Source: an uncultured Alistipes sp. (GTDB lineage Bacteria > Bacteroidota > Bacteroidia > Bacteroidales > Rikenellaceae). Taken from it: a stretch of DNA of 64,000 bases. This document shows, one piece after another, positions 9,186 through 18,926 of the stretch (within the stretch, counting starts at the first letter, position 1; the number at the start of each line of letters is the position of its first letter). The notes beneath the pieces were generated by a model. The model was not told the DNA's origin. It worked only from the letters and a program-made list of their open reading frames with translations, and ran no database searches. The DNA is taken from assembly GCA_944320685.1 (NCBI GenBank), contig CALUIK010000001.1, positions 1-64,000 on the forward strand. Reading direction: 5' to 3'. The position numbers and the translations under genes were made by a program.

Positions 9186-9218
9186 AAAAAGGCGGCGGGT
9201 GGAGTACCACCCGCCGCC
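9186..9218 (-). terminator. terminator of second Sus operon
   Basis: Perfect 12-bp stem GGCGGCGGGTGG (9191-9202) with CCACCCGCCGCC (9207-9218). On the minus strand it is followed by TTTTT (9190-9186). It lies about 20 nt beyond the last gene's stop codon. Confidence 0.9.
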
Positions 9219-9236
9219 GGATAAGATGCGACACCG

Positions 9237-10292
9237 CTATTTCACGAACGTAAAGGTCCAATAGTTGATATTGTATGCGGCGTTGCTCATGTAGAACTTG
9301 AGCTTGTGCTTTCCTTCGGGGAAATCGACTTCGAACGGTTCGTTCATCTGATAATCACCCCACCCTGACGTCGACTTGATATTGATGTCATTGGTGATCT
9401 TCTCGCCGTCGAGTTCCAGATAGAACGTTCCTCCGTTACCTGCGCCACTGATCTGTATAGAGTAGGTTCCGGCATCCTCCACTTCGAGCGTATAGAGCAG
9501 CCACTCTCCCGAAGCCGTATAGCCGAGATTGCCCGCACCCTCAATATCTACATCGGGGCTGTTGGTGTCGCCTCCGTCGGAACGGTACGTACTTCCGCCG
9601 CTGTTGCCCGACGTATTGTCGTAATATGCGACATTCTTGCCGCCCATGTCGAAATCACGGAACCACAACTCCAGAGGAGCGGCGGCACTCAAGATATGCG
9701 GACCGTTGAACGGCAGTGTCGTCGACACATAAACGCTCACATCCTTGACAATAGTCCCCTTGCGGTAATGTATGGTGGTGCTGCCCTCGCCTATGCCCGT
9801 GATCTCGCCGGCATGGTTGACACGAGCCACAGACTCGTCGTCCGACCACCAGTCGAAATCCGACAGCGGCACGTCGTTCGCATCGATCGGCACCATCTCC
9901 ACAGTCATCTCCGTGGTACTGCCAATGGTGATAGCCAGGTCGTAGGCGTTGAGTTTAATGTCGGTAAGCACTATCTTCTCCTGAACGGTCACCTCGACAC
10001 GGAACGACAACCCGTCGCGTTCGGCTATTATGTCGGTGGAGCCGGCCCCGACGGCCGTAATCAAACCGGCCTCCACCGTCGCCACCTCGGGATCATCGGT
10101 ATACCATGAGAATGTTCCGCCGTCATCGGGGCTCGCAACCAGCTGCGTCTGTTCCCCGACAAACAATGTAACAGACTGCCTATTGACAAAAATCGCATAA
10201 TCCACCTCCGTTCTGTCATAGTTGTCGCACCCCGCGAAGGTAAGTACGCCGGCGACGAACAAGGTTGCCAAATTACATATGTATCTTTTCAT
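9237..10292 (-). CDS. surface lipoprotein with bacterial Ig-like (Big2) domains and C-terminal CBM6-like module
   Basis: A 351-residue lipoprotein, with the signal peptide ending at FAG-Cys22 followed by DNYDRTEVD. Residues ~33-110 and ~112-192 are Big2-type Ig folds (EVATVEAGLITAVGAGSTDIIAE; ESVARVNHAGEITGIGEGSTTIHY). Residues ~200-351 resemble a CBM6-like carbohydrate-binding jelly roll (GGDTNSPDVDIEGAGNLGY, ASGEWLLYTLEVEDAGTYSIQ, ending YNINYWTFTFVK). No catalytic domain is seen. As the last gene of the SusCD operon it probably acts as a surface glycan-binding protein held away from the membrane by the Ig domains. The ligand is unknown. Confidence 0.8.
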   Translation of the reverse strand: MKRYICNLATLFVAGVLTFAGCDNYDRTEVDYAIFVNRQSVTLFVGEQTQLVASPDDGGTFSWYTDDPEVATVEAGLITAVGAGSTDIIAERDGLSFRVEVTVQEKIVLTDIKLNAYDLAITIGSTTEMTVEMVPIDANDVPLSDFDWWSDDESVARVNHAGEITGIGEGSTTIHYRKGTIVKDVSVYVSTTLPFNGPHILSAAAPLELWFRDFDMGGKNVAYYDNTSGNSGGSTYRSDGGDTNSPDVDIEGAGNLGYTASGEWLLYTLEVEDAGTYSIQISGAGNGGTFYLELDGEKITNDINIKSTSGWGDYQMNEPFEVDFPEGKHKLKFYMSNAAYNINYWTFTFVK

Positions 10293-10309
10293 TGTACTCG
10301 GTTGTTAAG

Positions 10310-11269
10310 TTATTCTTCAACAGGGGTATCTTCATAATCTTCCTCTTCGTCGGGGTTGAATTGCAGGCGCAACTCCTCCTTCATCACATATGTGACGCCT
10401 TCGAAAGTGTACTGATAGCACAACAGGAATGTCTTGTAGGTATTGAATCCGTCGTCGTCTATAAAGAACTTGTTGGGATACTCCGGATCCTCATTGTCAA
10501 GCTGCACGATTTCTACATCGCGATAAGGAAGTATCTTCACCTTGCCGTTGTCGGCAATTTCGAGAATCATGGCACCGCGATAGAGCGTCTCCTCATCGGC
10601 GGCGTACGTCTCGTTGCCGACCATCGTGCGCACACGGTTGGCGGTCAGCGGGAAGAGTATCTTCGTACCGGGCATCGAGAGCTCCGACTGGTCCCCCAAT
10701 ATGCGCCGCTTGCCGCGGAGCGTATAGTTCGTCGTTCCGTCACCCACAGCCCAGCGGTTCTCGATCTGCACCCTGTAAAGCATGTAACACTTATCGGGAT
10801 TGATCTCGCAACGGTCATAGGTATCTACACGTATGGGTATAAGATAGGTAGTGTCGGGAGAGAGCCCCGCAGGACGTACCTTGACAGGAATCACACCGCC
10901 GGTCTGACCGGCCTTGATAACGCACTGCATCGACGAAATCTCGTACTTGTCCTTGGGCAGCTGCTTGGCGTACTTGGCAACATCCTGATCGTAATTGTTA
11001 CGATTGTAGGTTTCGATCAGATCAGGGTCCTCGACGATATTTATAGTCACATCCTCGGTGATGTTGTTCGTGCCTCCCATCGAAAACGACAGGTAACCCT
11101 CCGATTCGGCCTTATGCAGGCTGAAAACCTTACTGTTCATGTTTTCCTCATCGCTGATGAAACCGAAAACATTCTTGTACTGCTCTTTCTCGAATACCTT
11201 GTTCTCGTTGCACGCGGCCAGACCGAGCAGAGCCGGAACAGTCAATATGAATATGTGTTTGAATCTCAT
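10310..11269 (-). CDS. DUF1735-type (BT_3987-like) surface lipoprotein
   Basis: A 319-residue lipoprotein with signal peptide and lipobox (LAA-Cys20, then NENKVFEKEQ). The central stretch (about 55-150: DVTINIVEDPDLIETYN, YEISSMQCVIKAGQTGGVIPVKV, LSPDTTYLIPIRV) matches the DUF1735/BT_3987 Ig-like domain common in glycan loci. The C-terminal ~160 residues are beta-rich and may be the partner domain often found with it. It lies 27 bp after susD and 17 bp before the Big2/CBM6 gene, so it is co-transcribed. Its role is inferred to be glycan binding at the surface. Confidence 0.78.
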   Translation of the reverse strand: MRFKHIFILTVPALLGLAACNENKVFEKEQYKNVFGFISDEENMNSKVFSLHKAESEGYLSFSMGGTNNITEDVTINIVEDPDLIETYNRNNYDQDVAKYAKQLPKDKYEISSMQCVIKAGQTGGVIPVKVRPAGLSPDTTYLIPIRVDTYDRCEINPDKCYMLYRVQIENRWAVGDGTTNYTLRGKRRILGDQSELSMPGTKILFPLTANRVRTMVGNETYAADEETLYRGAMILEIADNGKVKILPYRDVEIVQLDNEDPEYPNKFFIDDDGFNTYKTFLLCYQYTFEGVTYVMKEELRLQFNPDEEEDYEDTPVEE

Positions 11270-11296
11270 AATTTCAACTTTTTATCCGTGAAACAA

Positions 11297-13294
11297 TTAG
11301 TCTTCCCATCCCGGATTCTGGTCCACCGACGGGAGTTTGCGGATCTCGCTCAAGGGCAGGGGCAGGAACATGAGTTTCTTGTTCACCAGACGTGAACCGA
11401 TACGCGACGTATTGGGAATAACGCGGGTGTAGAATCCCGATTTGCCGCTGTCGACATTCATACCGGTGATAGGCTCGCTCTCTACCTCCTCGTATATACC
11501 CCACCGGCGCACATCGAAGTAACGGTGGTTCTCATGCAGGAGCTCGATCATACGCTCCTTGACGATAAGGTTCTGAATGGTCTCCGCGCTGGCCAGATCG
11601 CCGTCCGAGAGACCCGGAAGACCGGCACGGTGGCGAACCTGATCGAATGCGCTGCGTATCTCCTGAACGTCGCGCGAAAGCGTGTATGTCACATCGCCCA
11701 ACTGTACGGTATGCGTCGTGGTCAGGTTGTTCAGAGCCTCGGCATACATGAGCAGGATGTCGGCATAACGGATGATGGGGAACGCCTTGTCCATACGGCG
11801 GGCATTGGTTCCGTCCCATGCGTCCGACGGGTGGATGAACTTCTTGATCACATAACCCGTGGGGGTATAGTCCGTAGCGCTGTTCAACTTACCGTTGGCC
11901 GAATCGTAGTAGTAGGTGATGGTCAGGTTGTAGAGTCCCGACGTAGTGCTCGAGCTGCAAGGCCAGTAGCACTCGCTGAATCCGATCGAGGCATAGAAAC
12001 GCATCTCGCGGTTGTTATACATGTTGTACACACCGCTGTTGAGACGGTACCCCGAGAAGCTCTTCTGCTGGGTGGTGAATCCGCTCTCCGAATATGGATA
12101 CTTCTCGCTCGAGTTGTCAATCGAACGGCCGTCCACCATCGAATAGTTGTCGATGATCTTCTGCGGGATGGCCATGCCGCTCCAGCCGCCGGCCTTCAAC
12201 GGGAATGCCATACGGGTATTCTCACGCAGCGTACCGCTGTTGCGGCCCCATACGTATTCGGGGTTCGTAGCCAGCACGGCCTCGCCGGTGAAACCCTCCG
12301 AGTACGAGCGGTAGGGATCAATACCGGCTGCGCCCGTAGGCCACGGCTCATAGAAATTGGGGTCGCTCGTTACGCCTTCGGGCAGGTCCGGTGTATCAGA
12401 GTCGGCCGTGACCGTATAAAGGCGGTACAGGGGAGCGCCTCCGTTGGTCATGTCCATCACGCGCTTTGCGGCGGCAGCGGCCAGTGCCCAACGCGACTCG
12501 TCGTAGGTCTGCGACACGTAGTACGCATCGTCGGTGCTGCGCTTCCATGTGCCGAAACAGCGCTTGGCAGCGTCGCCGCCGTTGAACAACGGGCTGGCGT
12601 GATAGAGACGGATGCGGGCGATAAGGCCGTAAGCGGCGCCTCGCGTGGGGCGTCCGAACTCCATGATGGGACGCGTCACGGGAAGTGACACGGCCGCAGC
12701 CTCCAGTTCCGAACATATGTACTCCACAGCCTCGTCGTAGGTGGAACGGGTACAGTCGTATGCCACAAGGTCCTCGTTCGAAGGTATCACCTCGTCACCC
12801 ACGATGATGGGAGGCCCGAAGACGGTCAGAATCTTGTAATAGGCGTATGCACGCAGGAAGCGTGTCGTAGCTATGATTTCGGCACGGTCGAGGGGCGTCA
12901 TGTCGGCAGCCTCGTCGATACGCTGGAAAAGCGTGTTGCACTTGCGGATTGCGATGTAGGAGTTCTTCCACATCGTCTCGAACGAATAGAGGTTGTTGGC
13001 GTTGATCTCGTTCAGCACCAGACGCAGTCCGTTGTATCCGTGCAGCGTTTCGTACATGGTAAAGGCTTCGTCGGTAGCCAGTGGGCCCGGCGTGTCGGCG
13101 TTCTGGTGGATCGAGCCCTCATCGTTGAAGTAGCTTGTGATACCCCACATGTAGGCCTCCACGTTTCGCGTACTGTTGAATACCGAGTCGATCTTTATCT
13201 CGTCGGAAAAATATCTGTCTACATCGAGGAAGTTGCAAGAACCGAACATCGAAGCAACCGCCAGCGACAGAACAATAATATATAATCGCTTCAT
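11297..13294 (-). CDS. SusD/RagB-family nutrient-binding lipoprotein
   Basis: A 665-residue SusD protein counted from MKRLYIIVLS; the same frame is open upstream to 13327, overlapping the susC stop. I chose the start that puts a normal signal peptide directly before the lipobox (FGS-Cys, then NFLDVDRYFSDE). SusD hallmarks are RFLRAYAYYKILTVFGPPIIV, RGAAYGLIARIRLYHASPLFNG, and near the C-terminus RMIELLHENHRYFDVRRWG and FLPLPLSEIRKLP. It forms the lid of the SusC transporter encoded just upstream. The substrate is unknown. Confidence 0.95.
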   Translation of the reverse strand: MKRLYIIVLSLAVASMFGSCNFLDVDRYFSDEIKIDSVFNSTRNVEAYMWGITSYFNDEGSIHQNADTPGPLATDEAFTMYETLHGYNGLRLVLNEINANNLYSFETMWKNSYIAIRKCNTLFQRIDEAADMTPLDRAEIIATTRFLRAYAYYKILTVFGPPIIVGDEVIPSNEDLVAYDCTRSTYDEAVEYICSELEAAAVSLPVTRPIMEFGRPTRGAAYGLIARIRLYHASPLFNGGDAAKRCFGTWKRSTDDAYYVSQTYDESRWALAAAAAKRVMDMTNGGAPLYRLYTVTADSDTPDLPEGVTSDPNFYEPWPTGAAGIDPYRSYSEGFTGEAVLATNPEYVWGRNSGTLRENTRMAFPLKAGGWSGMAIPQKIIDNYSMVDGRSIDNSSEKYPYSESGFTTQQKSFSGYRLNSGVYNMYNNREMRFYASIGFSECYWPCSSSTTSGLYNLTITYYYDSANGKLNSATDYTPTGYVIKKFIHPSDAWDGTNARRMDKAFPIIRYADILLMYAEALNNLTTTHTVQLGDVTYTLSRDVQEIRSAFDQVRHRAGLPGLSDGDLASAETIQNLIVKERMIELLHENHRYFDVRRWGIYEEVESEPITGMNVDSGKSGFYTRVIPNTSRIGSRLVNKKLMFLPLPLSEIRKLPSVDQNPGWED

Positions 13295-13313
13295 CTTAAA
13301 TCGCATTTTAAGG

Positions 13314-16300
13314 TTAGAAATGGACATACATCTGGAACGTAATCGTCAACGGCAGAGGGTATACCTTACCATTTTTGGTAGCCTGCTCGGGATCGAATAT
13401 CTTGACTTTGTCCCAAACGCAGAGGTTGTTGCCCACGAGCTGGAAGTCGATCGACGAAATACCGACCTTCTTCAAGGCATTGGCCTTATAATTGTAGTTC
13501 AGCGTAACCTCCTGCAGACGCAGATATCTGGCATTGCCTTTCCAGAAGTCGGATGTCTGCGAGTTGTTGCTATTGTATCCGTACTGCAGACGGGGATAGA
13601 TGGCATTGGGGTTCTCCGCAAGGCTCGGATCGATGCCGTTGGCCAAGGCATACTCCATGGGGATCCAACGATTGCGGGGATCTGCCGCCTGTGTCAGCAC
13701 ATTACCCGTACGGCCCTCGTAGAACGGAGTATAGCCTGTGCCGCCGCGGAAGTAATCCGTACGTCCCGTGCCCTTGAAGAGCACGCCGATTGTGAAGTTC
13801 TTATACTGGAACTCTCCACCGAAACCGTACATCAACAGGGGGTTGAAGCTGTATGCGATGGGCACCATATCATCGCTGTCGATGCGGCCGTCACCATTCA
13901 CGTCGCGGTACTTGATGTCACCCGGCTGCACGGTCCCGAAAGTCTGTATAGGGCTGGTCTCGATGTCATACTCGTCCTTGAACAGGCCCAGAGACTGGTA
14001 TCCGCGGACTACGCCGTAAGGATAGCCCGAAGCCTCCTGATACGGGTATGCGGGATTTGCCTCCTCCCAGTTCTCCACGTCGTTCTTCGAGTATGTGAAG
14101 TTGCCTCGCAGGGTCAGCCACGTGTTCTTGCCCAGGCGCTGCGTGTAGCTGATGTTACCGTCGGCACCGTAGCTTCTCATGGCTCCCACGTTACTGTAGG
14201 GCTGCGAAATAAGGCCTACATACTGCGGCACCTGAACGCGCTGCTGGAAGATACCGTCACGCTTGTCGTTGAAGAAATCGACTACGAACGTCACCTTGTC
14301 ATTGAACAGACGGCCCTCGATACCGAGGTCGGCCTTGATGGCTTTCTCCCAAAGGAGGTTGTCTGCGCCTATATACGACTCCACAAGGCTCTCGACCGCC
14401 GTCGATCCGAACGGAGATACGGAGCCGCGGTTAACCAGCGTCAGATAGGGGAATCGCTGGTTACCTGCCAGACGGTCGTTACCTACCGTACCGTACGACG
14501 CACGTATCTTCAGGAAATTGAGGAATGGCAGGGCGCGGCGCACGAAATCATACTGCGTAGGCACCCATCCCAATGCCACCGACGGGAAGAAGCCGAAACG
14601 GCGGCCCGGCTGGAAGTTCTCCGATCCCGTATATCCGAAGTTGAAGTCGATCATGTAGGTATCGCGGAAACCGTAGGTGATACGGCTCGATATACCCTGA
14701 TAACGCATCGGAATAGAGTTCATGTTGGTAGTGCCCGAACTTGCGGTCTTCTCGTCGCTCATATAGTAGTAGACCAGAGCCGACACGCGGTGGTCATCGC
14801 CGAAGACGCGGTCATAGTTGAGCGTACTCTCGAAATGGTACTTGCGGTACTGGTCGGTGCTCTTGCTGTACGATGCGGCCTGCTCCGGCACGCGGAGAAT
14901 GGTCACGAGTTCACCCTCCTGCGTACGGCCCACGGCCTCGTAGAGGGCGGGCTGTATAAGACGCGACTCGTTGAACCAGCTGGTGATGTCGTACGCACCC
15001 TGCGCACGGATCTTCAGACCCTCGGTAATCATCGACAGGTCCTGCTCGATGTTCAGCGTCACCTTGCCGGCGAACTCCTGCGACGAGCGGCGGCCCATCT
15101 GGTTGATCATCACATAAGGAGAAGTCTCCGACCCCGAGCCGACAGCGGGCATCTGCCCGTTGGAGTACATGGTGGGAAGGCGCAGGGGGTTGATAGATGC
15201 CTGTGCCTGCCATATGTAATCGGTATCGGCCACACCGGGTTCGTTCTGCACCTTGAGGAAGCCGTCCGAGCCGAAATATATCTTGGTTGTCTTCGTCAGG
15301 TTGATGTCGATGTTGGCACGGTACGAATAGGTGTTGTATCCTACGTTAGAACTGTAGATGCTCGACTTGTCCTGCTTGTAGGCCGCATCCTCGATGCTGG
15401 CACCGAGACTCAGGAAGTACTGCGCCGCCTGCGCACCGCCTCGGGCGCTGACATAGTAGCTCTGCTTCCACGAGTTGCGGCGGATGATCTCATCCTGCCA
15501 GTTTACATCGGGATAGAGGTCCTTGTCAAGGCCGTTGCGGATGATGTTCATCTCAATATCGGAATAGAGAGGTTCTTCGCCGCGAACGACACGAGCCTCG
15601 TTTGCCAGCTGCGCATACTCGTATGCGCCGACATATTCGGGCAGGCGCTTCAGGTGCGACAACGAGAATGCCACACGGGCCGTGATCTCAAGCTTGTCGA
15701 TCTTACCGCGCTTGGTGGTAATGAGCACGACACCGTTGGCTCCACGCACACCGTATACGGCCGTAGCCGATGCATCCTTCAGAATAGAGAAACTCTCGAT
15801 GTCGGCGGGGTCCAATGCATTGATGTCGCCCTCCAGACCGTCGATGAGCACCAGCGCCGAAGCGTTGGCACCGAAGGTACCGATACCGCGGATCCAGAAG
15901 TCGGCGATGTTCTTACCGGGCTCACCGCTCGTCATGGTCGAGATCACACCGGCGACACGGCCTCCCAGCAGGTTGGCGACCGACGCCACCGGCTGCTGCA
16001 GGTCGTTCACGTCGACACTCGTAACGGCCGACAGCGTCGAAATCTTACGTTGCGTACCGAGTGCCGTTACCACCACCTCCTCCACTTCGGTGGCGCTCTC
16101 CGAGAACTTTATGTCGAGGTTCTGCTCCTGCTTGGTAATCAGGTATTCGACATCCTTGTATCCCAGATACGAGAACAGGAGCGTACTTCCGCGCGCGGTC
16201 TTTATAGTAAACATACCGTCGGAGTCGGTCATGGTACCGATGGCCGGATTATCCTTCACCACCACGCTCGCTCCGACCAACGGACCATTGCTGTCCGATA

Positions 16301-16394
16301 CCTTGCCCTTGATCGTATATTCTTGGGCAAATACCGACTGCACACCTATAAATACGAATATCAATAGGGAACATATAAATGCTGTATATTTCAT
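13314..16394 (-). CDS. SusC/RagA-family TonB-linked outer-membrane transporter
   Basis: A 1026-residue SusC transporter: signal peptide (about 1-23, ending VFAQ), carboxypeptidase-like domain (about 25-100), EEVVVTALGTQ TonB-box-like segment, plug with the SusC signature YGVRGANGVVLITTKRGKI, and a barrel ending MYVHF. It is the second gene of the operon, 20 bp after the IPT/NHL lipoprotein, and its stop lies just before susD. A 1063-codon open frame on the opposite strand across this gene is a shadow caused by codon composition. Confidence 0.95.
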   Translation of the reverse strand: MKYTAFICSLLIFVFIGVQSVFAQEYTIKGKVSDSNGPLVGASVVVKDNPAIGTMTDSDGMFTIKTARGSTLLFSYLGYKDVEYLITKQEQNLDIKFSESATEVEEVVVTALGTQRKISTLSAVTSVDVNDLQQPVASVANLLGGRVAGVISTMTSGEPGKNIADFWIRGIGTFGANASALVLIDGLEGDINALDPADIESFSILKDASATAVYGVRGANGVVLITTKRGKIDKLEITARVAFSLSHLKRLPEYVGAYEYAQLANEARVVRGEEPLYSDIEMNIIRNGLDKDLYPDVNWQDEIIRRNSWKQSYYVSARGGAQAAQYFLSLGASIEDAAYKQDKSSIYSSNVGYNTYSYRANIDINLTKTTKIYFGSDGFLKVQNEPGVADTDYIWQAQASINPLRLPTMYSNGQMPAVGSGSETSPYVMINQMGRRSSQEFAGKVTLNIEQDLSMITEGLKIRAQGAYDITSWFNESRLIQPALYEAVGRTQEGELVTILRVPEQAASYSKSTDQYRKYHFESTLNYDRVFGDDHRVSALVYYYMSDEKTASSGTTNMNSIPMRYQGISSRITYGFRDTYMIDFNFGYTGSENFQPGRRFGFFPSVALGWVPTQYDFVRRALPFLNFLKIRASYGTVGNDRLAGNQRFPYLTLVNRGSVSPFGSTAVESLVESYIGADNLLWEKAIKADLGIEGRLFNDKVTFVVDFFNDKRDGIFQQRVQVPQYVGLISQPYSNVGAMRSYGADGNISYTQRLGKNTWLTLRGNFTYSKNDVENWEEANPAYPYQEASGYPYGVVRGYQSLGLFKDEYDIETSPIQTFGTVQPGDIKYRDVNGDGRIDSDDMVPIAYSFNPLLMYGFGGEFQYKNFTIGVLFKGTGRTDYFRGGTGYTPFYEGRTGNVLTQAADPRNRWIPMEYALANGIDPSLAENPNAIYPRLQYGYNSNNSQTSDFWKGNARYLRLQEVTLNYNYKANALKKVGISSIDFQLVGNNLCVWDKVKIFDPEQATKNGKVYPLPLTITFQMYVHF

Positions 16395-16414
16395 ATCAGT
16401 TGTGTCGTTAAAGG

Positions 16415-17815
16415 TTAATTAATCGAGAGTTTGCGTATACGCGCATTGCCGTAATCGGCCACGTACACCGTACCGTCCTCGGCGATGCCGATACCTCGCG
16501 GGTATTGGAAGAGCGCCTCCTCCTCGGTACCGTCCTGCCAGCCGGATGTACCGGGCATGCCGAGCACCGTCTCGACGGTTCCCGTCTGATAGTTGTCCTT
16601 GTCGATAATCACACGGCGGATACAATGGTTGTCGCAGTCGGCGATGTAGATGTTACCGTCGGCGTCGCAGAACATCTGGAACGGACGGCGGAACTGCGCG
16701 TTCTCCAGCTTGCCGTCGCGGTGTCCGCCCGAGGTCTGGGGCGACGAAAGGCGCTTGAAGGTCTTCAGACATGCAGCCTGAGCCTCGGCCGGATCGTCGT
16801 AACCGTTATAGGCCGACACATCGATGCAGCAGAAACTGTTGGCCGTACCGACGGTCCCCTCGGGAGACTCGTATGCAAGGCCGTTGCTGTCGATATTCAG
16901 ATACAGGATGTTCGGGTGATCGGGATGGAAAGTCATACCATAGGTATCGCCCTGCGGCGTTACGGCGATCACGATCGTCTCGTAACTCTTGGGGTCGATC
17001 CGCACCACGTGTCCGAAATAGAAGCGGCAGTAGATGTATCCGTCGTCGGGATTCACCACCATGCAGTGCTTGTAGCCGTTGGTTATCTGTGCAGGGATGC
17101 CGTTGGGCCACTTCATCTCGCGGTAACGCGGCGCCCACATCTCCTTGGGATCCAGCGTCATGAACGATCCGTTCGTGGTCTCGGTGGGGAACTGTACGAT
17201 CTGCGTTTCGGGATCGACGCAGGGCACGTTGCCGATGGTATTGGGCACCAGCGAAACCAGCTCATTGTTCACCTCGTCGATACGGGCAATGGTCGAAACA
17301 TCGCCGGTATCACCGTTACGACTGATCACAAAGACGTTGCCGCTTTCGTCAACGCAGCAGTAATAGGGCGAGACCTGCGCCTCGGCAAGAGGGCCGGCCT
17401 TGTAGATCTTGGTACCGTTGCCCACGATCGTAGCCACGGTCATCGACGACTCGTACAGGAATATGTCGTTGTATACCACCGAGTCCTGCCCAATGGCAAC
17501 CGACAGCGTACACTCGTCTCCCGGGAGGCGCGGTGCCTGCACATAAATCTCGCTTCCCGTGGTGCCGACCACGGCCGCCGGACGCTGGTTGAAATAGACA
17601 CGGATGGCGCTCGGATCGGTACCGAAGTTGCTTCCCTGAAGAATCACCTTCTCCTGGTACTTTCCTTCCTTCGGGTAGAAATCTGTCAACTCGATAGGTT
17701 TCGACGGATCATAAGGCTGTCCGCCGCCTGTCGAGTCGTCGCTGCACCCTGCAATTCCCATAGCGCATAGTACCGCTACGGACAACAAGGGCTTTCTCAC
17801 ATTAAATCTTTTCAT
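16415..17815 (-). CDS. IPT/TIG and NHL-repeat surface lipoprotein
   Basis: A 466-residue lipoprotein with a signal peptide ending GIAG-Cys24 followed by SDDSTGG. Residues ~40-125 form an IPT/TIG Ig-like domain (FYPKEGKYQEKVILQGSNFG, IYVQAPRLPG). Residues ~130-466 form an NHL-type beta-propeller; the clear repeats are GNIYIADCDNHCIRRV and GTVYVADYGNARIRKL. Proteins of this architecture occur in Bacteroidota polysaccharide loci as surface glycan-binding proteins. It is the first gene of the operon, upstream of susC, an unusual position for this class. The propeller may bind glycan or protein; enzymatic activity cannot be excluded from sequence alone. Confidence 0.82.
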   Translation of the reverse strand: MKRFNVRKPLLSVAVLCAMGIAGCSDDSTGGGQPYDPSKPIELTDFYPKEGKYQEKVILQGSNFGTDPSAIRVYFNQRPAAVVGTTGSEIYVQAPRLPGDECTLSVAIGQDSVVYNDIFLYESSMTVATIVGNGTKIYKAGPLAEAQVSPYYCCVDESGNVFVISRNGDTGDVSTIARIDEVNNELVSLVPNTIGNVPCVDPETQIVQFPTETTNGSFMTLDPKEMWAPRYREMKWPNGIPAQITNGYKHCMVVNPDDGYIYCRFYFGHVVRIDPKSYETIVIAVTPQGDTYGMTFHPDHPNILYLNIDSNGLAYESPEGTVGTANSFCCIDVSAYNGYDDPAEAQAACLKTFKRLSSPQTSGGHRDGKLENAQFRRPFQMFCDADGNIYIADCDNHCIRRVIIDKDNYQTGTVETVLGMPGTSGWQDGTEEEALFQYPRGIGIAEDGTVYVADYGNARIRKLSIN

Positions 17816-18471
17816 GGTTAGAAATTTAAGTTAGGTTGGTTTGTCATAATTCGAATACGTATATCATATCCTTATACAACATCCGAGGCCTCGCCTATAC
17901 GAAGCATCGGGCATCGTTGTGTGCGGACGCCACATCCGCACTGCTGCATATGTCGCATACGGGAAATCGAAAAGAGTGTCGGGTTATTCCATAGGCATAA
18001 GTTTTAGGTTGGCGCTGTTTATTTTAACTGGGTGGTTCATCAATCTTCGCATCCCCGACACTAATTCCGGAGACTCGTTGCCGCACCGCCCCATTTGCGG
18101 TGCACAATTTTCCCGAATATCCGAAAACAACACCGCCTCCATTCTGTCCTGCGCGCAAGTACCACAACAGGTACACATACATGCTTCGGGGCGCAAGCCA
18201 GCCTCTCGACAGCCATGTCCGCCATACGGACACAATAAATAAAACGGCTGTCGACGCGATCCTGTCAACAAACACACATCGACAGCCGAAGCAACGTTTT
18301 CACGTCGCACTCCTACGTTACAAGCTGATTTACAAGATAATGATACGACATGCGAGGGGGGGGGAGCCATTGCCTCCACACCCATAACGGAATGGCAGCC
18401 GCATACTTTCAGCAGGAAATCGTATGAGTTGTTTTCGGGCATTTTCAGTCTTACATCGCTTTCTTCTTTTA
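17816..18471 (-). other. long leader region of the second Sus operon
   Basis: About 650 nt separate the promoter at 18472-18501 from the IPT/NHL start codon. The region contains a 152-codon open frame (17984-18442) starting 23 nt after the predicted transcription start. It is Cys-rich, has no known domain, and contains a C9 tract (18364-18356), so I do not call it a gene. A set of alternative pairings lies at 18206-18288. The leader is more likely regulatory RNA than coding, but this is inference. Confidence 0.45.
18206..18288 (-). promoter_or_regulatory. candidate alternative-pairing element in leader RNA
   Basis: Read on the minus strand, segment 1 (18288-18279, CGGCTGTCGA) and segment 3 (18214-18206, GGCTGTCGA) are both exactly complementary to segment 2 (18254-18245, TCGACAGCCG). 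1:2 and 2:3 pairing exclude each other. The 2:3 form encloses a nested hairpin GTCCG/CGGAC. There is no U-run after segment 3, so a transcription terminator is not obvious. Confidence 0.5.
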
Positions 18472-18501
18472 CAAAGATACCAATAATTTAGTTTCACGCA
18501 A
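18472..18501 (-). promoter_or_regulatory. promoter of second Sus operon
   Basis: Minus strand TATCTTTG (18479-18472) with TTG (18501-18499) at a 19-nt spacer. Predicted start near 18465. No other match lies nearer the first gene. Confidence 0.7.
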
Positions 18502-18900
18502 GAGATGTTATATATTTTTCAATATATTTTTTTTTCGATTTTATGTCCCAGTGGTTACGATTGGCAATTTTTACATTTTCAAACCAATGCGATACGATAT
18601 TTTTCACAACAATACAAAACACTATATTACAACGATATACACGCCAACACACATATGGAGCCTGAATGCAGATTCCCTTTCCGCATACGACGCATACCCA
18701 TCTAAGCCCCGTTATCTACCGTCATACCGCGGATAAACAGAATCAACACAAACACAATAAACGCATTACGGCCTGAAACGAATATGCAGCGCAGGATATT
18801 TTAATAAATTTAAAAAATTAACGATCGCCAATCCTGCCGCAGCAGACATGCCGGCAGCGGAATATCGGATACCGCCGTAGAAAATATCAGCTAAAGATAT
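18502..18900. other. AT-rich intergenic region before GH2 gene
   Basis: AT-rich spacer between the minus-strand Sus promoter and the plus-strand GH2 gene. I see no gene or RNA in it. Confidence 0.5.
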
Positions 18901-18908
18901 TAAATTTG
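18901..18908 (+). promoter_or_regulatory. possible -7 box of GH2 gene
   Basis: TAAATTTG fits TAnnTTTG, 19 nt before the chosen ATG. No TTG is seen at the -33 position, so support is weak. Confidence 0.35.
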
Positions 18909-18926
18909 TCCTGCCAACCGAAAACC

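Noticed and set aside
13176..16367. 1063-codon open frame opposite the second susC
   Set aside because: Antisense shadow of a well-supported SusC gene; no signal peptide, no domain, Arg/Val/His-rich composition typical of reverse-frame translation.
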